Origin: HO2-45-11b sp964450915
GTDB lineage: Bacteria > Patescibacteriota > Andersenbacteria > UBA10190
Length of the DNA: 20,094 nt
Direction of reading: 5' to 3'
Assembly (NCBI GenBank): GCA_964450915.1
Contig: CAYVFG010000017.1
Location: 1-20,094 of the forward strand
Below, one piece after another: positions 7,910 through 15,610 of this stretch; position 1 is the first letter of the stretch; every line of letters begins with the position of its first letter. A program made the position numbers and the translations under genes. The notes under the pieces are model-generated. The model was not told the DNA's origin and did no database searches. It worked only from the letters and a program-made list of their open reading frames with translations.

Positions 7910-7954
7910 TTTTCCACATTTTCAAGCTTACGGACTGTACACAGCTGTGGATAA
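7910..7954. promoter_or_regulatory. DnaA boxes in the rpmH-dnaA intergenic region
   Basis: The spacer between the divergent rpmH and dnaA genes (7832-7977) holds a perfect DnaA box at 7946-7954, TTATCCACA on the minus strand, and a one-mismatch box TTTTCCACA at 7910-7918 on the plus strand. The perfect box lies 23 bases before the chosen dnaA start, so it may serve in dnaA autoregulation as well as origin function. Together with the dnaA-dnaN boxes it gives a two-part origin layout of the kind known from Bacillus subtilis. Confidence 0.7.
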
Positions 7955-7977
7955 CCATGATACGATTCTGCTTGCAT

Positions 7978-9372
7978 ATGAAAGACACTCAACTTTGGAA
8001 GGTAGCGCTTGATCAGCTGGAGCTCCGCGTTAGTAAGGGGAACTTCCTCACATGGTTTCGAAACACAAACATCAAAGAGCGCACAAAGGATGTAGCAATT
8101 ATCGAGACTCAAAACCCTTTTGCATACGAATGGCTGTCTAAAAAATATAAACCCCTCATCCTTGAAGTGATTCAAGGAATAGACAATTCTATCTCCGACA
8201 TCAAGTTTTCTATTGCATCAAAAAATACCGAGCGACGCATTTCCAAAAAGAATATTCGCATTGTGGCTCAAAAAAATACTGCAAAAAATGAACCTGCTCC
8301 ATCATCCGACCAGATCGCAAAATATCCAACAAAACAACTGTCACCGTCCTCCATACCGCTTAATAAAAAATACACATTCGATACATTCGTAGTTGGCACA
8401 AGCAATGAAATTGCACACGCAGCATGCAGGGCCGTTGCCGAGCATCCAGGGGAAACATATAACCCGCTTTTCATTTACGGCGGAGTTGGCTTAGGAAAAA
8501 CGCATCTCCTCCAAGCGGTGGGGAATGCAGTTATAGCAGCAAACCCAGGATTTACTGTTATGTATGTAGCATCCGAAAAGTTTGCAAATGAATTCGTTGA
8601 ATCTCTTAGAGAGGGGACTATACAGCAATTCAAAAAGCGCTACCGAGACGTAGATATGTTTATTATTGACGACGTTCAGTTTTTTGCGGGCAAAGATAAA
8701 ACCCAAGAAGAGCTTTTCTACACATTCAACACACTTCACAATCAAAACAAGCAAATCATCCTGAGTAGCGATCGCCCACCATCAGCTATCCCAGCACTCC
8801 AAGAGCGCCTCTCCTCGAGATTATCTGCCGGCATGATAGCTGACGTAAAACGGCCAGACTATGAAACTCGCCTTGCAATCCTGGAAGAAAAACGAGATCT
8901 TCGAAATATAGACATTGATTCCGACGCTCTCTCATATATAGCAAAAAACATCCAGAGCAATGTGCGAGAATTAGAAGGAGCTCTTAACAAGGTAGCAGCA
9001 TACTTCGACCTCCATCATGAAAAAATAACCCTGGAGTACGCTAAGCGAGTACTTAAAGACCTTATTGAAAAACCTCAGCGAAAAACAGTGAACGCGGAGG
9101 AAATTATTTCCGCAGTAAGTTCTTACTACAACATTTCCCATGAAGAATTGTGTGGAAAATCCAGAAAAAAAGAAATTGTCCGACCGCGACAAGTTGCAAT
9201 GTACATCCTTCGCAGAGAAAGTAATATGTCCTTTCCGTCTATCGGCGAGCATTTTAGCGGACGAGACCACACAACCGCCATGCATGCATGCGAAAAAATA
9301 GAAAAACTCATTGATAATGACGAGGAGCTTTCACAAGAGATCAGCTTCTTACGGGAGAGGATATATGCATGA
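7978..9372 (+). CDS. dnaA: Chromosomal replication initiator protein DnaA
   Basis: A 464-residue DnaA counted from ATG 7978, which begins MKDTQLWKVAL as expected for domain I. An ATG at 7957 would add seven atypical residues. Domain I is about 1-80, a charged linker about 85-125, and AAA+ domain III about 130-340. Walker A is GGVGLGKT (168-175), Walker B IIDDVQF (229-235), sensor I SSDRPP, box VII LSSRLSAG (278-285) and sensor II NVRELEGAL (328-336). Domain IV ends with the DNA-binding signature GRDHTTAMHA (428-437). It binds DnaA boxes and opens the origin. All key residues are present. The coding strand is C-rich rather than G-rich, unlike dnaN and recF, which suggests the gene lies on the left replichore and is transcribed toward the origin. 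Confidence 0.98.
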   Translation: MKDTQLWKVALDQLELRVSKGNFLTWFRNTNIKERTKDVAIIETQNPFAYEWLSKKYKPLILEVIQGIDNSISDIKFSIASKNTERRISKKNIRIVAQKNTAKNEPAPSSDQIAKYPTKQLSPSSIPLNKKYTFDTFVVGTSNEIAHAACRAVAEHPGETYNPLFIYGGVGLGKTHLLQAVGNAVIAANPGFTVMYVASEKFANEFVESLREGTIQQFKKRYRDVDMFIIDDVQFFAGKDKTQEELFYTFNTLHNQNKQIILSSDRPPSAIPALQERLSSRLSAGMIADVKRPDYETRLAILEEKRDLRNIDIDSDALSYIAKNIQSNVRELEGALNKVAAYFDLHHEKITLEYAKRVLKDLIEKPQRKTVNAEEIISAVSSYYNISHEELCGKSRKKEIVRPRQVAMYILRRESNMSFPSIGEHFSGRDHTTAMHACEKIEKLIDNDEELSQEISFLRERIYA

Positions 9373-9379
9373 TGTGGGA

Positions 9380-9398
9380 AGAATGTGCACAACATTCT
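9380..9398. repeat. Short inverted repeat after dnaA
   Basis: A perfect 7-base stem, AGAATGT (9380-9386) and ACATTCT (9392-9398), encloses a 5-base loop, eight bases after the dnaA stop. There is no T-run after it, so it is not a standard intrinsic terminator. It overlaps a weak DnaA-box match and may be an origin element or a weak transcript end. Confidence 0.35.
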
Positions 9399-9548
9399 AT
9401 AAAGAGCGGAAAACTTGTCTATAAATAAAAAGTTATTAGATTATGCACACAGCATCCCGCAGATACACACCAAGCCGTACACAGAAATCAGCCCTAGTTT
9501 CCACACGTTTTCCCAAAAAAAATCTCTATACTGAGAATAAAAACATGT

Positions 9549-9577
9549 TTATCCACACATTTTCTCCTCACTATAAT
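9549..9577 (+). promoter_or_regulatory. Putative dnaN promoter overlapping a DnaA box
   Basis: A perfect -10 hexamer TATAAT lies at 9572-9577. Seventeen bases upstream the poor -35 match TTATCC (9549-9554) is the first part of the perfect DnaA box TTATCCACA (9549-9557). Transcription would begin about 19 bases before the dnaN ATG. If real, DnaA bound at the origin would occlude or contact polymerase at this promoter. The AT-rich context could produce the -10 match by chance. Confidence 0.4.
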
Positions 9578-9602
9578 AACGTATAACTAACTATATATAA
9601 TT

Positions 9603-10703
9603 ATGAAGTTCACGTGCACGCAGGAAAACTTATTACGAGGCGTATCTAACACAGCACCCATTGCTGGGAAGAATTCTCAATTACCAATCTTGCAACACAT
9701 ACTTCTTCGTGTGGAGCAAAATACGCTTATCCTAACGACGACAGACCTGGAAGTTGGCGTACGGACCATTATTGGGGGGAAAATGGATGCTGAGGGCAGC
9801 TGCGTGCTTCCTGCGAAGCGTTTCTTTGAATATGTGCAACAGCTTCCTTCTGGGAATCCGATTACCCTTGAGCGCAAAGGCGAACTTGTGCATGTTTCTA
9901 CAAAAGGTTTTCGCGCGCAATTTTCTTCATCTGATCCGGAGGAGTATCCATTACTACCGGAAGCTGGCGGAGATCAGTTGGTTACTTTGTCTGGGGATGA
10001 TTTATGCGGAGGACTTAGTCGCGTATTGTTTTCTGCTGCTCGCGAGGAAACTCGTCCGGAGATTCGCAGTGTATTTTTGGTATGGAGAGAAAAAAAGCTG
10101 CGAATTGCCGCAACGGATTCTTTTCGCTTAGCCGAATATGTTGTAGAAAGCGATTTTCAAGGAGATGTTTCTGCGATTTTACCACTTTCTTCTGCTCAGG
10201 AAGTTACTCGATTATTTGCCGGGCAAGCACAGGTTAGGGTGGCAATTCATGACAATTATATTTCATTTAGCGCTGATGGAGTTGAATTAACTTCTCGGAT
10301 TGTTGATGGGGAGTATCCTCGGTATGAGGATATTATTCCAACTACGCATACGAGCGAGGTTCGTGTAGGGAGAAGCGAGTTATCTCGAGCATTGAAAACA
10401 GTGTCCGTTTTTTTGCCAAAGGAATCACGTCGGGTGTCTGTTGTTATTAATTTTAGCGAACAAGAGCTTGTTACTAAGGTTGCTGGCGGTGAGTTGGGTG
10501 AGGGAGAGGTTAAATTGGCGATTTCTGGCGAGGGGGAGGATATGTCGGTTCTTGTGAATATCCAATATATCATTGATGGTATTTCTCATATAACAAGTAA
10601 TGAGTGCGTGCTGTTTTTCTCCGGGCAATACGATCCCCTCGTGTTTCGGCAGCAGGATAAGGGGAGTGTGTATACGTATGTTGTGATGCCTATTCAGGCA
10701 TAA
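9603..10703 (+). CDS. dnaN: DNA polymerase III subunit beta (sliding clamp)
   Basis: A 366-residue protein, the same length as the E. coli clamp. The N-terminus MKFTCTQENLLRGVSNTAPI, the segment LILTTTDLEVGVRT, the TDSFRLAEY motif in the middle domain, and the C-terminal YTYVVMPIQA are typical of DnaN. As a dimeric ring it tethers DNA polymerase and other factors to DNA. It follows dnaA after the 230-base origin gap and precedes recF by three bases, so dnaN and recF are cotranscribed. No Shine-Dalgarno is visible before the ATG. Base use shifts strongly here: the coding strand is G/T-rich, unlike dnaA. Confidence 0.98.
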   Translation: MKFTCTQENLLRGVSNTAPIAGKNSQLPILQHILLRVEQNTLILTTTDLEVGVRTIIGGKMDAEGSCVLPAKRFFEYVQQLPSGNPITLERKGELVHVSTKGFRAQFSSSDPEEYPLLPEAGGDQLVTLSGDDLCGGLSRVLFSAAREETRPEIRSVFLVWREKKLRIAATDSFRLAEYVVESDFQGDVSAILPLSSAQEVTRLFAGQAQVRVAIHDNYISFSADGVELTSRIVDGEYPRYEDIIPTTHTSEVRVGRSELSRALKTVSVFLPKESRRVSVVINFSEQELVTKVAGGELGEGEVKLAISGEGEDMSVLVNIQYIIDGISHITSNECVLFFSGQYDPLVFRQQDKGSVYTYVVMPIQA

Positions 10704-10706
10704 TGT

Positions 10707-11771
10707 ATGAGAATTCATTCTTTTTCCGCGCATCAGTTTCGGAACTTTGACCATATTGATCAGCTTGTTTTTCCGAAAGCGCCGTTAATTGCTGTTTTGG
10801 CTCCAAACGCCAGCGGGAAAACCAATTTTTTGGAAGCTATTGTCATGATGCTTCGCGCAAAGTCCTTTCGTTCGCGGGCAGAGGAGTGTGTTTCTTGGGG
10901 CAAAGATAGTTTTGTGGTTCAAGGTCAGGTTGATGCGGAGGGGGAATTATTGAAGTTATCGGTTGAGTATGCAGTAGCGCAGAAAAAGATGCGTATTCAG
11001 GAGAATGGGTCCCTTGTTTCTCCTGTTACGTTTTTTGGGAAGTATCCTTACGTAGCTTTTCTCCCAGAGGATGCGTTCTTGTTTAATAGGGGTCCGGTTG
11101 GGAGAAGGAATTTTTTAAACTCTGCGCTCGCGGGTTCCCAAAAATATCTATCCAGTATTGTTCAGTATCATCGAGTGTTACGACAGCGCAATATGGCTAT
11201 TAAGCATGCGAAGACGTTTGAAGATATTCAAGCTTGGACGAGCTTATTGGTCGAATATGCGCAGCCTATTTGGCTTGAGCGGCTTGAGTTTGTGGATTTC
11301 TTAAATAAGCGCGTTCCGTCGCTATATAAGGAACTGTTTTTTGAAGATCGGGATATTCAAATCTCTCTTACTTTAGGTGCGCCGTCCACCGAATCTTTGG
11401 GTGATATTTTATACGAGTCTTGGGAATATGAGAAAAAATATAAATACACTCTTTATGGACCCCATCGGGATGATATAGCTGTTGCCGTAGATGGCAGGTC
11501 GGCGGATGCCGTGCTTTCTCGAGGCCAAATTCGAGGCCTTGTCATTGCTATTAAAGTTGCTTCTCGTGCCTTTATAGAGCAACGCATAGGAAGGAATCCC
11601 ATTTTGCTTTTTGATGAAATATTAAGCGAACTTGACCCCGTGCGGCAGGAGAGTTTGTTGAGTCATCTTCCTGGATCTCAAACAATTTTAACGTGCACGT
11701 CGATCCCTGAGGCAATTCGGGCAAAGAGCGATGTTGCGATTATTGACATTAGGACCTTTGCTTCTGCTTAG
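10707..11771 (+). CDS. recF: DNA replication and repair protein RecF
   Basis: A 354-residue SMC-like ATPase of normal RecF length. Visible elements: the RNF motif near residue 12, Walker A APNASGKTN at 32-40, PYVAFLPED at 114-122, GRRNFLNSAL at 132-141, GPHRDD at 251-256, signature LSRGQIRGL at 270-278, and Walker B ILLFDEILSELD at 299-310. RecF loads RecA at single-strand gaps together with RecO and RecR. One oddity is that the first glycine of the usual G-x-x-x-x-G-K-T Walker A is alanine (A32), while the essential GKT is intact. The start lies three bases after the dnaN stop, and the gene ends seven bases before the DUF721-like gene. Confidence 0.96.
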   Translation: MRIHSFSAHQFRNFDHIDQLVFPKAPLIAVLAPNASGKTNFLEAIVMMLRAKSFRSRAEECVSWGKDSFVVQGQVDAEGELLKLSVEYAVAQKKMRIQENGSLVSPVTFFGKYPYVAFLPEDAFLFNRGPVGRRNFLNSALAGSQKYLSSIVQYHRVLRQRNMAIKHAKTFEDIQAWTSLLVEYAQPIWLERLEFVDFLNKRVPSLYKELFFEDRDIQISLTLGAPSTESLGDILYESWEYEKKYKYTLYGPHRDDIAVAVDGRSADAVLSRGQIRGLVIAIKVASRAFIEQRIGRNPILLFDEILSELDPVRQESLLSHLPGSQTILTCTSIPEAIRAKSDVAIIDIRTFASA

Positions 11772-11778
11772 GCTTACT

Positions 11779-12051
11779 ATGGCTTTTCAGTCGGTATCTG
11801 GGTTATTCGAGAAGCGGTCAGCTGATATTACTGATGCTGATATTCAGTATTATGTTGAGCATTTTTATCGCGAGTTATTGCATACGGATACTGTATATTG
11901 CGCGGTTAGCGGTATGGGTGCTGTTGTTCGTGTTCGGCTTCATGATCCGCTGGCTGCTCAGATGGCACTTCTTGCCGAGCATGACGTGCGCGAGAGGGTG
12001 AAAAAAGAGCTGCATTGCGATATTGGGAGTATTCGCGTTATGCTGGAGTAG
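11779..12051 (+). CDS. DUF721/DciA-like small protein
   Basis: A 90-residue protein counted from ATG 11779, seven bases after recF. The frame is open further upstream into recF, but those codons are only the recF shadow. The C-terminal half (a VSGMGAVVRVRLHDPLAAQM strand-strand-helix stretch, then LLAEHDVRERVKKEL and IGSIRVML) follows the DUF721 pattern: a core beta pair, a helix, and a final strand that often reads IRF. DciA, the founding DUF721 protein, loads the replicative helicase DnaB in bacteria lacking DnaC/DnaI, and DUF721 genes often sit beside recF. The match is by eye to a divergent, short family, so the helicase-loader role is inferred mostly from context. Confidence 0.6.
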   Translation: MAFQSVSGLFEKRSADITDADIQYYVEHFYRELLHTDTVYCAVSGMGAVVRVRLHDPLAAQMALLAEHDVRERVKKELHCDIGSIRVMLE

Positions 12052-12053
12052 AT

Positions 12054-12764
12054 ATGAAACGCATTGTTGTGGACATTGAGACCGTGGGGAATGATTTTGA
12101 CGCGTTTGACGAGGTTACAAAAAAGGACATTCTTGAGAATATTGGATTTGATAAAGGTACTCCTGCGTATGATGAGGAGTTTAATAAGCGCGTACAAGAA
12201 TTGCAGTTTTCTCCGTTGATGGGGCAAGTTGTTGTCATAGGCGTATATGACTTAGAGCAGAAGACCGGAGTTGTTTCCTTTCAAGATCCTACCACTGATC
12301 GCGGAGAAGTTGTCGAGGGCAATATTACGTATAAGCAACGGAGCGAGAAGAGCATGCTGGAGGCATTTTGGGGAGGCGTTGCTCAGTATGATGAGTGCAT
12401 TACCTTTAATGGGCGCGGGTTCGACATTCCTTATTTAATTGCGCGTTCCGGCGTTAATGGTGTGCACGTATCGCGCGATTTAATGAGTAACCGGTTCGGG
12501 AATAAGTCGTGGGGCGGAATGATGCATACTGATTTGTATGACCAGTTACGATACTATGGATCGGTGCAGCGGGCAGGAAGCTTGCATTTATGGACAACTG
12601 CAATGGGTATTGAAAGTCCCAAGGGCGGAGGTATTGCCGGTAAGGACGTGGCCCAAGCATATAAGGATGGGCGTGCGTTCGAAATTGCTCAGTATAACGC
12701 TCGCGATATTATTGCAACAGCGGAGCTATATCTTCGCTGGAAAGAATTCATGCATCCCGCGTAG
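12054..12764 (+). CDS. Predicted 3'-5' exonuclease, DEDDy superfamily (PolB-exonuclease-like)
   Basis: A 236-residue protein counted from ATG 12054, two bases after the DUF721-like stop, with a GGAG Shine-Dalgarno six bases upstream that decides the start. The three exonuclease motifs of a ribonuclease H-like DEDDy fold are present: VVDIET at 5-10 (D7, E9), FNGRGFDIP at 118-126 (D124), and YNARDI at 214-219 (Y214, D218). HTDLYDQL (158-165) is also typical of the family related to the exonuclease domain of B-family polymerases (PF10108). It should remove nucleotides from 3' ends in repair or proofreading. It closes the rightward replication/repair group and converges on the PBP1A gene with only 17 bases between the stops and no obvious terminator. 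Confidence 0.88.
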   Translation: MKRIVVDIETVGNDFDAFDEVTKKDILENIGFDKGTPAYDEEFNKRVQELQFSPLMGQVVVIGVYDLEQKTGVVSFQDPTTDRGEVVEGNITYKQRSEKSMLEAFWGGVAQYDECITFNGRGFDIPYLIARSGVNGVHVSRDLMSNRFGNKSWGGMMHTDLYDQLRYYGSVQRAGSLHLWTTAMGIESPKGGGIAGKDVAQAYKDGRAFEIAQYNARDIIATAELYLRWKEFMHPA

Positions 12765-12781
12765 CAGCATCTCGTACGTGC

Positions 12782-15607
12782 CTATTGTTGAACGGTTACG
12801 GTGTTTACGCTTGATTGGGTAGTGTTGCCGGTTTTGTCGTATGCGACAGCGTATATGTGGTACGTTCCCGGGCCACTTGAGTCTTTCCATACAGTATCCC
12901 ACCTGTTGGGGCCGCTTGCGGACGGAGCAGTTACTCGCGCGATTCGCTGCGTGCCGCTCCCGCCATCTTTTGTGTAGAGAATGTCTACAAAGTCGATGCC
13001 TGCGTGAGCATTTGCGGTTACCTTGATGGTATACGGAAGGGATGACACCGTTGAGCCGTTTTGAGGCACGTTGAGCGTCACCTTGGGAGCTGACGGATCT
13101 GGGTTGATGATAAAGGTTCTATGCGCTGATCCAATGAGGTTGTCTTGCGTTATAGCTTGAATAACAAGCGTTTTTCTTCCTGCAAACGAAGAGGGAAACG
13201 AGAACGATGCTTTGTAAGAATCGCTAGGTTGCAATGACGCTATTTCTTGTCCATCGAGCAGGAACCGAACAGTCTTAAGCGGATGGCTAGAATCAACCGT
13301 GGCGGTTACGGTTACAGGGCTGCTTCGAAGAATCGTTTCTTCCGGAGACGTAATGCGCACCTGGGGCAGTTCATCGGAGCTTCCAATATTGCATGAAGGG
13401 GTTGGAAGGGAGGAAGTGTATATTGGTTGCGTCGGATCTGCTTGATTTATTTGGTTTTGTTTAGCTATCCATGCCGATACGCCGTTTTCCCAGCTTGCAA
13501 ATTGCGGGTCTGACTCTGCTTGAGCCGGAGGCGGACCATTCGGATCGCCTTTTCTCGTATAAAACAGAATGCTGTGCACCTCTTCAAAGGTTCTCATTTC
13601 GCCTGCGTCAACTGGGCAGTCCGGGGTATAGAGTGTCTGGGTATCCGCAACCCATTTCCCCTTAACTTGCGGCAGTTGCCCATTAACCATGCTATTGCTG
13701 GCTGGCGGGAGCGGTTCTGGGGCAGTAAAGTGCTCTATCGGCGTATTACTGAGTGCTTGCTTCATAAATGCGTTCCAGATAGGGCCGGCAGTTACAACTC
13801 CGTCTGAATTATTCCGCATAGGGGAGTTGTCGTTATTGCCCGTCCACACGCCGGCAACTAAAGATGGCGTATATCCGTATGTCCAACCGTCTCGGAAATC
13901 TTGCGATGTGCCTGTTTTAGCTGCGACTGGGCGCGCCCCAAGCTGCAAATAACTGTTAAGTCCGAATACCATGCCGCGAGCATTATTGTCTGACAGCACG
14001 TTTGTAAGCATTCGTGCTATTTGAGGGTCGAGCGCTGGAGTGCCCTGGGGCTGATTTTTGCTTGAATCGAATATATTCTGATTTCCGTGATCGATTTTTA
14101 AGATAGCTCGAGGAGGAAATTGAACGCCCTCGTTTGCAAATACGCCATATGCCGATGTCATATCCAGAAGGGTTACATCTCCGCCCCCAAGAGCAAGAGA
14201 TAGGCCGTATTGATCAGGGTTTGTCAGGGTTGGGATTCCCATTTTCTTGGCGAGCCCTACAACATTCTTAACGCCTGCTAAATACAGAGTCTTTACTGCT
14301 GGGATGTTAAGGGAATTATCCAGGGAAGTTCTCATGGATACGATCCCATGCTCTTTTAAGTCGTAGTTTTGAGGAGTGTATCCTTGGCCGAAGTCGGTGT
14401 TGGCATCAACGAGCAGCGTTTCGGGTCTGTATCCTTCCGCAAACGCTTGTGCGTATATAAAAGGCTTAAATGATGACCCCGGGGAACGATTTCGAATAGA
14501 TACGTTCACGTTTCCGTCTATATCTTTGTTGAAATAATCAATGGAGCCGACCATTGCCAGGATATTTCCATTTTTTGGATCAATAGCCACCAGTGACGCA
14601 TTTTTTGCGCCATTTGCACTAAGTTTTGCCTGATACTTTTTGAGCGTATCTTCTGCTATTTTCTGCAAGCGCATATCCAGCGTCGTAATGATTTTCAATC
14701 CACCCTGGTCAACCACTTGCGCGCCGTACTGTTGATCGAGTAAGTCCTGGATGTAGAACACGAAGTGTGGCGCAATAATGTTGTCAGTTTGGGGCTGAAA
14801 GGCGAGAGGCTCTGCTTTCGCTTGGTCCGCTTGTTCTTTTGTGATCATGTTAAGCGTCGCCATTCGTCCAATAATGTATTGCTGGCGAGTCTTTAAATCG
14901 TCAACATATGACCCGTATGGAGAATAGTGGGTTGGAGCTTGAATGATTGCAGCAAGAATGGCTGCTTGAGATATATCGAGATCTTTTGATGATTTTCCAA
15001 AAAACGTTTGCGCTGCGGATTCTATCCCGTATGTTCTGCTCCCATACGGGATACTGTTTAGATACATCGAAAGTATCTGGTCTTTTGAGAATCGCTGCTC
15101 TAATTCCAGTGACAATACCAACTCTTTTACCTTTCTTTGAATAGTCCTATCAGAGGTGAGCAAGGAGTTTTTTACCAGCTGCTGGGTAATAGTAGACCCT
15201 CCCTCAGCTCGCTGACCGCTTAAGGGTTTTAGGATAACGCCGCGCAGCATGCCTGTGATAGATATGCCATGCTCGTTGTAGAATTGGTCATCTTCGGCTG
15301 CGAGCGATGCATCAACAGCGAATTTGGATATTTGGTCAAGGGGCACTTCCGTGTGCTTAACATCGCCAATCTCGTATAGCAATTGGGTGCCCGTTGAGTC
15401 GTATATTTTTGTAGATTCTGCTACATGGCCGGGCTGCAGCTTGCTCGGATCTGGTAAGTCGCGACTCCACCAAAGCACCACGCCAGCAAATACTATGAGG
15501 AGAACTCCTATACCAGAAAGTACTCGAAACAAGATTTTTTTTGTAAAAAATCTACGCGAGAGCGATGTCGCAATATGATGATGTCTGTTGTATTTGCGTG
15601 TAGGCAT
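12782..15607 (-). CDS. Class A penicillin-binding protein (PBP1A-type) with C-terminal Ig-like domains
   Basis: A 941-residue bifunctional peptidoglycan synthase. A basic cytoplasmic tail precedes a membrane anchor (about 25-47). The GT51 transglycosylase domain has AAEDDQFYNEHG with catalytic E105, EGGSTITQQLVKN (135-147), RKVKELVLSLELE and QILSMYLNSIPYG. The transpeptidase domain has SSFK (S378, K381), SLN (432-434) and KTGT (564-567), so both active sites look intact. After about residue 745 come two Ig-like beta domains (about 748-836 and 839-941), likely for cell-surface binding. The only two cysteines, C664 and C739, flank the linker before them and could form a disulfide. It builds and crosslinks the wall outside the membrane. 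The start lies three bases after the ligase-protease stop, so it is probably the last gene of that operon. Confidence 0.96.
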   Translation of the reverse strand: MPTRKYNRHHHIATSLSRRFFTKKILFRVLSGIGVLLIVFAGVVLWWSRDLPDPSKLQPGHVAESTKIYDSTGTQLLYEIGDVKHTEVPLDQISKFAVDASLAAEDDQFYNEHGISITGMLRGVILKPLSGQRAEGGSTITQQLVKNSLLTSDRTIQRKVKELVLSLELEQRFSKDQILSMYLNSIPYGSRTYGIESAAQTFFGKSSKDLDISQAAILAAIIQAPTHYSPYGSYVDDLKTRQQYIIGRMATLNMITKEQADQAKAEPLAFQPQTDNIIAPHFVFYIQDLLDQQYGAQVVDQGGLKIITTLDMRLQKIAEDTLKKYQAKLSANGAKNASLVAIDPKNGNILAMVGSIDYFNKDIDGNVNVSIRNRSPGSSFKPFIYAQAFAEGYRPETLLVDANTDFGQGYTPQNYDLKEHGIVSMRTSLDNSLNIPAVKTLYLAGVKNVVGLAKKMGIPTLTNPDQYGLSLALGGGDVTLLDMTSAYGVFANEGVQFPPRAILKIDHGNQNIFDSSKNQPQGTPALDPQIARMLTNVLSDNNARGMVFGLNSYLQLGARPVAAKTGTSQDFRDGWTYGYTPSLVAGVWTGNNDNSPMRNNSDGVVTAGPIWNAFMKQALSNTPIEHFTAPEPLPPASNSMVNGQLPQVKGKWVADTQTLYTPDCPVDAGEMRTFEEVHSILFYTRKGDPNGPPPAQAESDPQFASWENGVSAWIAKQNQINQADPTQPIYTSSLPTPSCNIGSSDELPQVRITSPEETILRSSPVTVTATVDSSHPLKTVRFLLDGQEIASLQPSDSYKASFSFPSSFAGRKTLVIQAITQDNLIGSAHRTFIINPDPSAPKVTLNVPQNGSTVSSLPYTIKVTANAHAGIDFVDILYTKDGGSGTQRIARVTAPSASGPNRWDTVWKDSSGPGTYHIYAVAYDKTGNTTQSSVNTVTVQQ
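15023..15053. repeat. 11-base perfect inverted repeat inside the PBP1A gene
   Basis: TATCCCGTATG (15023-15033) and CATACGGGATA (15043-15053) are perfect complements separated by nine bases. They lie in the transglycosylase-coding part, in codons for the IPYG...TYGI stretch, and would form a strong mRNA hairpin. Because the amino-acid motif itself repeats (PYG/TYG), the symmetry may partly follow from coding. Confidence 0.6.
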
Positions 15608-15610
15608 AGG

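Larger units (their letters stand above)
9373..9602. other. Replication origin (oriC), dnaA-dnaN intergenic region
   Basis: This 230-base gap has no gene. It holds a perfect DnaA box at 9549-9557 (+), a one-mismatch box TTATGCACA at 9441-9449 (+), and weaker matches at 9497-9505 (+) and 9384-9392 (-). A 32-base tract at 9571-9602 has only five G/C bases and many TA steps, which suits a DNA unwinding element. Hand counts show C far above G on the + strand up to about 9600, with the opposite bias after about 9720. The skew flip, boxes and AT-rich tract together support this as the origin core. That is inference from sequence, without a whole-genome skew curve. Confidence 0.8.
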
